A stretch of DNA of 50,332 nucleotides. It comes from Chromera velia (lineage: Eukaryota > Sar > Chromeraceae). The position numbers were made by a program, and so were the translations under genes. The notes under the pieces were generated by a model that was not told the origin of the DNA, did no database searches, and was given only the letters and a program-made list of their open reading frames with translations. This document shows positions 43,499 through 50,332 of this stretch, in pieces; position 1 is the first letter of the stretch; the number at the start of each line of letters is the position of its first letter. The stretch lies in the NCBI GenBank assembly GCA_018398765.1, contig JAHBMJ010004061.1, forward strand, positions 102,941-153,272, in the 5' to 3' direction.

Positions 43499-44800
43499 AT
43501 GAACTTTGAAGAGTCTGACATGAAAAGCTTTTTTAGGGGCTTACTCAATGATGCCCTTGAACCGATCAGTGCTGAGACTCAGTGCAGAGTTCAATCGAAG
43601 AGATGCTGCGCCTTTAGGCCAGCGGGAGGAGAGAGTAGAAGACTCGTTAGACAGATGGATTCCACCCAGTCAAACCAGTGCCGCAGTGGCGGAGAAGAAA
43701 GAAAGAATTGCCCCTGTTTCTCTGTTTGCGCCTGGAGCCGTTCAGGCTCAGAAAGTCCGAAAGCCCTTCGACGCTGTGGCTTTCTTCTCGGACAAGGACC
43801 CGTCCCCCTCCCACTCTAACTCGTCTGATGTGAGTGGATCTTCCGATGCCGCGTCTTCCCACCACTCTGCAGCTCAGAGAGTGGGTTCCGCATACAGGAA
43901 GAAGAGATCGTCAAAGCAGTCGAAGAAAGTGGACCTGACCGCCTGCCCGAAGTTCCCTGGAAAGAATGAGATTGTCGACTTTGCGTCGCAGTGGGGAGAG
44001 TTCTCCAATGTGCACCTACAGAGGAAGCACTTCCAGTCGACAGAGGAGTGAAGATCCAACATGATCATCGTCGCGCTGAATAAGGCAGGAAGTGATGCTC
44101 GGGCCTTTAAGAGAGATATGAGGAGATGGAGACGGAAGCGGGTGAACCCTGAGGATATTGTAGAGAAGATGAAGCAGGAATATTCTTCGACCCTGCTGGC
44201 GATGCAGCTAGCTGTGCAAGAGCGTGTGCAGGTCTTCCCATGGCTCCTCGATCACCGTGATCGGAACGGTCGTGTCATCATCCCAAGCGGTGTGGTGCTA
44301 TCGTTCGCAAAGATCGACCAGAGACTCGAGGATCTCCTCCTCGATTCCGACGACGCGGAGTGAGAGATCGCAGATCCCACCAAAGTCATCATGATCGTCA
44401 ATGCCCTCACGGACGACCAGCGTATGAAGCTTGTCAACTCCCTCAGATCGAAACTTCCTGGATTGAGGGGGCAGCTGGATCTCAGACAGATTAACTATGT
44501 CACTCTGAAGAAGGAGCTCGAGTGGTTTGCGTCCTTTGATCGAGATACAGAGATCAAGGCGAGACAGAGGCAGAGTGGGGGCAGAGAGAGAGCCTTCAGA
44601 GGCCAGCAGAGACGGGGTCGGGGATCTGGTGGGTTTAGAAATCAGGGGAACAGACAGAACGGTCAGCGTTCCTCCCAGTAGTCTCCCCCTCAACAATAGC
44701 AGCAGCAGCAGCAGCCGTGGGGACCAAAGAGGTGCTGGTGGTGCCAGGACACGAGCCACTTCGAGAAGAACTGTGCGCGCAAGTGTGCAGGGCAGCCCAG
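43499..44800 (+). mobile_element. Copia gag region
   Basis: The region starts soon after the 5' LTR. It contains an S/K-rich part, a helical capsid-like part (about 44060-44680, with I-V-N-A-L-T-D-D-Q and L-K-K-E-L-E-W-F) and near 44730-44770 a zinc knuckle of C-x2-C-x4-H-x4-C spacing. Fossil copy. Confidence 0.7.
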
Positions 44801-45080
44801 AATCGAGCCTCGCCCTTGGGTTCCCCCTCCCCCCAGCCAAGACCCCAACAGAAGCCAGCAGCAGCAGTCTTCCTCGTCCTCCTCTGGGGGATAGGGAGGG
44901 AGATGACCACACTCGGAGGTGCAGAGTGCAGCGCATTCCCCCGGCATACGGGTTTCCAATCGCTTTGCGTTGCTTGCTGAAGAAGAGGGGGAGAGCCGTC
45001 CCAGGCAGGACGTGACAAAACTGTGACCACACGCTATGGGGTGTGCAGGTGGAGCGAGAGGGGGTGGAATGAAATAGGTA

Positions 45081-45590
45081 GTGAAGAAGCCGGTGGTTGA
45101 TTTTGGATGCAGCCGGCATTTCTTTGGCAGAGACGTCGAGTCCTGTGTGGTTGAGGTGAGGGAGACGGACAGTGAGATTGTGGGGGTTGAAGGAGATGTT
45201 GCACGAGCAGAGAGCGACGTAACTGTGGATCTCACTGGAGTCGAGTGTGTAGATGGAGGTAGGAGGACGGCACGTTTGGATGGAGCTTTTTCTCGGTCTG
45301 TGCCAATCTCTCTTATGAGTCTGCATGGTCTCTGCTTGCAGAAAGTGCATGAACCATTCTGGGTGGAGCTCCCTGAAAAAGGGGGTGGCAGTTTTCGTGC
45401 GCGTGTGAAAGAGGAGGAAGGCGTTCTGGTTTTGAGTGTGCATAGGGGGGTGCAGTCAAAGAGTCCGGCAGTGAAGCGTGGCCCCCTTCGTGTGTGTTTG
45501 AACGTAGATAGGAAGGATAGACCTCTTGCACATGAGTGGGCGTTTTTGCAGTATGGAGGTCAGAAGGGAGCCCTGCAGGAGTGACCGCCA
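45081..45590 (+). mobile_element. Copia protease region
   Basis: It holds a segment resembling the active-site region of copia aspartic proteases (V-V-D-F-G-C-S-R-H-F) directly upstream of the integrase head. Fossil copy. Confidence 0.6.
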
Positions 45591-45639
45591 ATTCGGTTAG
45601 ATGCGCATCGATCGCGGAGGGTGAGCTTCCCTTCTGAAG

Positions 45640-46600
45640 GTCAGATGAGTGCGAGGGAGGTTTTGATATGGCATAAAAGATTTGGGCATGCGACTGGTGT
45701 GCGACTGTATGAAACAATGAAAGAGAAAGGCATTATGTCGCGTGTGAGCAGAGAGGCGTGTGATCAAGTGAGGCATGTGTGCAGACAGTGCAAGCATGTG
45801 AATGCTGTGATGCATCGTATTCCTCAGAAGAGCCAGGAAGGCATGCAAGCAAAAGAATTCAATGAAATCATTTATTAGGATGTTATGTTTTTACCTGGTG
45901 GTACCCCTGTGTCTTTGATTGTCGATGCTGCAACTCGTTTTGTTTCTGGCATGGTTCTGCCTTCGAAAGGGAAGGCAGTAAGACATCTGACTGCGTGGGT
46001 AAGAAGATGGGAGAGACTGGGTAAGAAGCTGAAAATGAAAGGAAAGCCTGCAACGGTTTGCAATGACAACGGAAGAGAATTTGTGGGTGAAAAGAAGGGA
46101 CAGTACGAGCATGTGTGTGATCAGGAGTCCATCTTTCATAAGAAAGGAAGCATCTACACTCCCCAGTCTCAAGTGCAAGTAGAGAGAATGAATCGTACAG
46201 TGAAAAGATTGCTCTGGAAGTTGCTTGCGGATTTGAATTTGCTGAAATATTGTGTGAAGTGGTTGTTGAGTGGTGTGATTGATTTTTTGAATGAATGTGT
46301 TTCATCTGCGATAGGTAAGTCGCCCAATGCGTTTGTGTTTGGTGTTGAGGCTGCTCTTCCCATTTCCCCCATCTCTGTCGGTGATCGTGTTCTTGTGACT
46401 GACCCTCTTGTGCCTGTCGGTGATCATGTCCGATTCCCTCTTCTGCTGTGCCTGTCAGGGGAAAGGAAGGGTTCAGAGAATCTTTGCTGGAGTCGAAAGC
46501 GACTCTGTCGTGTGTGTTCTTGTGAAGACAGACAGTGGGAAGGGATGGAGATCTTTGCATGTGCATCCAAGTGCTATGTTTTTAATTGAATGGTATGGTT
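45640..46600 (+). mobile_element. Copia integrase region
   Basis: A GAG-pre-integrase zinc head (W-H-K-R-F-G-H and C-R-Q-C) at about 45665-45800 is followed by the integrase core with V-D-A-A-T-R-F, C-N-D-N-G-R-E-F and the Q-V-Q-V-E-R-M-N-R helix at about 46170-46200. Fossil copy. Confidence 0.85.
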
Positions 46601-47514
46601 TGAATGTGTCTTCTGACTTTTTAAATGGAGTGTCTGAGTCAGCAGCTGCACCTGCTGACGATGTTGATCGTTTTTCTGATTTCGATGTTGATGAAGACAG
46701 AGAAGTCGATGTTTTTGCTGCAGGGGGTGCGGACCCTGAAGCTGTTGTCTCCTCCTCCAAGTCACAGGCAATCTTTTCCGACTCTGACAGTGTTCCGACG
46801 ACGGCGTCAGCAGCCGTCAGGCAGCTGGATCGTATTGTGGGAGAGTCTATATCTTCTGTTTCTGCACCTGTCCCTTTTCCTCCTCCATTTGCAGCAGGCT
46901 CTCAACTTCAGGCAGGCCACCTAGAGTTGCGAAGTCAGCAGCAGGGGGTCACCGTGGGGGGTGGAGAGGAAAAGGAAAAGCAGTCAGGGCAGGGTCGCAA
47001 ACTTGTTCAGGCAGCGCAGCCAGCAGAGAAAGAGGGAGAAGCAGAAGTCGTCCCGCCAGACATTCCAGATGACGATTCGTTGTTTGGCCTCAACTTGCTT
47101 GGGGAGTGTAGGGGGGCCGCAGCCTTAGCTAGCTTTCTTACACGTGAAGGAGAGCAGCAAGGCAGCAGAGAAACGGAGGGAGTGCAGGAAGCACAGGATG
47201 ATAAGAAAGTGCAGGGAGCACAGGAAGGGAAGAGGGTGCAGGGAGCACAGGACGATAGTAAGGAGAGTGAAAGGAAGAAAGTGAGGAGAGAAGGAAATGG
47301 ATTCAGGAAGGCGCCACAGAGACTTGTGGTAGATAAGAAAGTGGTCGACCAGATGATGAAGCATGTGAACCCAAGGAAGGGGCACATTGATGCAAAGGAA
47401 GAAGAGGTAGAGAAAAGTCTCTTTGATGAAGCGATACAAGGGGAATTGAAAAGCTTTGAAAAGAATAAAGTGTTGAAAATAAATGGAGTAAGAATACTAT
47501 AGAAGAGAAGAGCA

Positions 47515-49130
47515 ATGAAAACTAGATGGGTGCTTATATGGAAGATGAAAGGGAAAGAGAGAAAGCCGAAAGCCCGTCTTGTATGTAAAGGATTTCAAGA
47601 TGACCGAAAGAACGTTGAGACGTACAGTGGGACAGCTGCTTGGTGGGCTCTTTTGGTTTGCTTTATGTTTGCATCCACTCAGGGGTGGACGATCGGTAAG
47701 TCAGATGTGCGCACTGCGTTTCTGACTGCATGCATTCATGATGAGGTGTTTGTGCAGCTGCCAGGACGCGTCCCGACGGGTTCCCTGGAAGGATTCGTAC
47801 CTGGAGCTATCGGTCAGCTAGAGAGAGCTATGTATGGATTGAAAGATACCCCTCGTGTGTATGGAAAACATTTTAAACGGATTGTAGCAGAAGAAGGATG
47901 GGAGGAAATCGTTGAGAGCATCTTTATGTTGAAGGATGAAGAGAAGAAGGTGAAAGCAGTTGTGGAGTTCTACCCTATGGCGCCGCTCTTTGAGCCTTCG
48001 TATGTGCCGTGACTGAGTGAGCCAACGTGCCGCGCCATATTCTACCGCCGCGCTTTGCTTTGTACGTGTCGTGCGCATCGATCAAAGTCGTTGAAATCGA
48101 GTTTGACCTTCGTATTCAAACATGTAATATATCACTTAAGCAACGGATAGCATCGTTTGAGTCTGATGTCTTTTTGGCATAGATTGGGGGTCTGAGACTC
48201 TGAGAGAGAGGAACAGAGAGAAGCATAAGTAGAAATTGTGTAATGATAGAATGAACTTAGCTGATTGGAATCCTAGATCGCTCTAGAGCTAAACCTTCTG
48301 TAAAGTGTTGCCTGAGTTAGTGTTGCTCACGTTCCTTCTCTTAACCTTCCCTAGGTTCTTGTCCTCACTTTACCTTCTGTCTGGACACCATAAGGCGGCT
48401 GAACAGGAGGGACAAAGCACAGTGATGGCTGTTTACGTTGATGATTTACTCATTTTCTCTGCTGACCCTGCTCATGATTTTGAACCTTTGAGACAGCGTT
48501 TGAAGATGGATGAGCCAGAAATTCTCTCTGCGGGGGGTGAAATGGGCTACACGGGTTTGGAGGTGAGAATGAAAGCGGGTTTGAGATCAGCCAGGAGACA
48601 TATTTGAAGTCAATTCCTGTTCAGCCAGACGATTTGCCTCACAAGTCTCTTTCCCCTGAGATGCTGAATGAAGAGAAGGAAGAAGAGAAAGAAGAAGACC
48701 TGGTTGCAGTGATGATGAAAGTGATGGGTGTGCTTGGTTGGGTGTGTCAGACGTCTGCCGATCTTACTTTTGTTTTCAGTGAGTTGTCTTGTTACAGTTC
48801 CCCCCCGACTGGTTCGAAGCTTGTTGCTGCTTTGCTTGCCCTCATCAGAGCTCGTGAAAAGAACGACAGTTTGCGTTTTGAGGGCGTGATTGATCCGAAG
48901 CTTGCTTTGTTTGTGGATGCTGTGTATTCTCTTTCCCGTTGTGAAGGAAGAGGGGGCTTTGAGGCTTACTTGGTTGACAAGAAGGAAAAGATTGAGGGAA
49001 TGAGAAGAACGAATCTGGTGGTATGGAAGAGTAAACGAATTAAAAGGAAGCTGATTTCTTCGACCTCTGCAGAGCTTTGTGCGCTTGTAGATGGTGTAAA
49101 ACAATCTTTTCAATGAAAGCATCTTGCAGA
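47515..49130 (+). mobile_element. Copia reverse transcriptase and RNase H region
   Basis: Reverse transcriptase blocks include K-A-R-L-V-C-K-G-F, K-S-D-V-R-T-A-F-L, M-Y-G-L-K and Y-V-D-D-L-L-I-F at about 48435-48460. RNase H follows, with L-F-V-D-A-V and S-S-T-S-A-E-L-C-A-L at about 49050-49085. Fossil copy. Confidence 0.85.
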
Positions 49131-49486
49131 GGCGTTGTGAATAAAGCCGCTGGAGGTAGAGATTTGTACAGACAGCGCTCCTCTCATGGAGCAATTGGAG
49201 AGTGGATATTCGAAGCGAGAGCCCCGGATAGATGGATTGTTGAAGTATGTACAGCAGGAGCTGAGAGCGTTAAAGGCGCGGGTGCTTTGGGTTTCTACTG
49301 ATCGGCAGCGGGCAGACAGACACACGAAGTACAAATTGGAAAAGGAGAGAGGGAGTCAAGCACCTCAGGTTGAAGTGAAGAAGGAAGTGCATGTGAAGAG
49401 AGGAATGGTAGATTTCGCAAAGACATGTCGATCGAAAGCTAAGAAAAGAGGTGACTCTCCTGTGAATGTTCGAGTCAGGAGGTGAT

Positions 49487-49714
49487 TGTTGGAGATTGCG
49501 TCCAGGGTCGATTGACGCCGGCCTTTCACGGCCGCGGTCCCAGGGACTTCAGCCTGGGCTCAGCGCGCTACAAGCTATGCAAATCTGCAACACTACAAAC
49601 TGTGCATGCACCGTATAGGAGAAACTGATCGATCCACATTGACTTATTCAAGGAGAGGCGCATTCGTTCATCCTCTCCTCCCCGAACTCTGTTCTAACAC
49701 GTGAATTCCTTATA
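49487..49714 (+). repeat. 3' LTR of the copia element
   Basis: It matches the 5' LTR over all 228 positions except eight. A short purine-rich stretch (AGGAGGTGA) just before it may be the polypurine tract. Confidence 0.9.
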
Positions 49715-49719
49715 AAATA
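49715..49719. repeat. Target-site duplication, right copy
   Basis: AAATA, the same as at 43222-43226. Confidence 0.8.
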
Positions 49720-50028
49720 TATTTAAAATAAATGAATTATAGACATGTTTGCTTCCTTAAAAAGATGTTTTAGAGTGTTTTATTCATCAAAGTCTGAAAT
49801 TTGAATATATATTATGTCATTAAGCGATGTGATAGGTGTAGCACCCAGGGTACTGTGTACAGTGTCCCGGTACACCCTAGCATAGTGTATTATTGTAAAG
49901 CACACTTCTGAAGAACTCTTTTCAAAACTTCATAACTTTGACTGAAAACACTGAATTCGATATCTAGATTGAAACAGTGATTGCCGACAAAATGCTCCTT
50001 GCGCCTGCACGCACTACCGACATACTAT

Positions 50029-50094
<66 letters not shown>

Positions 50095-50206
50095 CGGACG
50101 GACGGATGGGGATTGAGAGAGGGGGGGGGACGGGGGGACGATCGCACCGGCGCGCAGAGACAAAGAGGCACAATGAACGAGACACCACGTACAGACTCTC
50201 TCTCTT

Positions 50207-50273
<67 letters not shown>

Positions 50274-50332
50274 GACTCCCTTTCTCTCTCTCTCTTTCAC
50301 ACACACACACACAACACGGACGGACAGCGGGG
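49720..50332. other. A/T-rich flank and terminal microsatellites
   Basis: About 49720-50025 is A/T-rich sequence without a gene. From about 50030 there are (CA)n to 50090, CGGA units to about 50106, (CT)n at about 50193-50237, (CA)n at 50238-50270 and more CT/CA to about 50312. I see no coding sequence. Confidence 0.8.

Larger units (their letters stand above)
43227..49714 (+). mobile_element. Ty1/copia LTR retrotransposon, decayed copy
   Basis: This 6.49-kb element has direct LTRs of 228 bp and a 5-bp target duplication. Parts occur in copia order: gag with a CCHC zinc knuckle, protease, integrase with its zinc-binding head, reverse transcriptase with Y-V-D-D, and RNase H. Integrase before reverse transcriptase separates it from Ty3/gypsy. 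The coding region is broken in several places, on the order of ten, so it is a fossil. A stretch of roughly 0.4 kb without copia similarity lies inside the reverse transcriptase part (about 48.0-48.4 kb) and may be a second element inserted later. The LTRs differ at 8 of 228 positions, all transitions (about 3.5%), so insertion is fairly recent on a genomic scale. Confidence 0.9.

Overview
This window is nuclear DNA of a single-celled eukaryote. Genes are cut by many GT-AG introns with a strong CTGCAG-type acceptor and GTCAGT/GTGAGT-type donors, introns are full of microsatellites, and there is one Ty1/copia retroelement. The mix of multi-domain adhesion ectodomains, a cytoplasmic dynein light chain and TGCATGCA-rich spacers fits an alveolate, most likely a chromerid alga such as Chromera or a relative. 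That placement is inference, since no marker gene is present.

Layout: (1) 26-1949, minus strand: a proline/lysine-rich protein in at least two exons. (2) 1950-4107: spacer with palindromic tetramer runs and GATT/GACT microsatellites. (3) 4108-35605, plus strand: one giant gene, incomplete at its 5' end, for which I trace 56 exons whose splice phases all agree (14,378 nt, about 4,790 residues, stop 35603-35605). (4) 37230-38861, minus strand: an LC8-type dynein light chain in three exons. (5) 39713-41508, plus strand: a small protein of unknown function with two membrane segments. (6) 43227-49714: a decayed Ty1/copia element with 228-bp LTRs and a 5-bp target duplication. (7) the last 0.3 kb is microsatellite.

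The giant gene is the centre of interest. It encodes two galactose-binding/discoidin-like domains separated by an EGF module, then 31 sushi (CCP) modules, mostly one exon each and all with class 1-1 boundaries. A GAIN-like region follows, then a four-cysteine GPS motif that lacks the usual catalytic histidine, one membrane helix, an approximately 790-residue highly charged cytoplasmic segment, and four more membrane helices. This looks like a receptor built as adhesion GPCRs and polycystin-1 are outside the cell, but without a recognisable 7TM or PLAT domain inside.

The sushi array records its own history: a nine-exon block (S3-S11) is repeated as S12-S20, then a two-exon A/B unit was amplified. 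Some exon copies are almost identical while their introns are unrelated, which points to exon-scale gene conversion. An 18-nt in-phase microexon sits at the block junction, and a 46-nt tandem repeat carries copies of a splice acceptor and donor.
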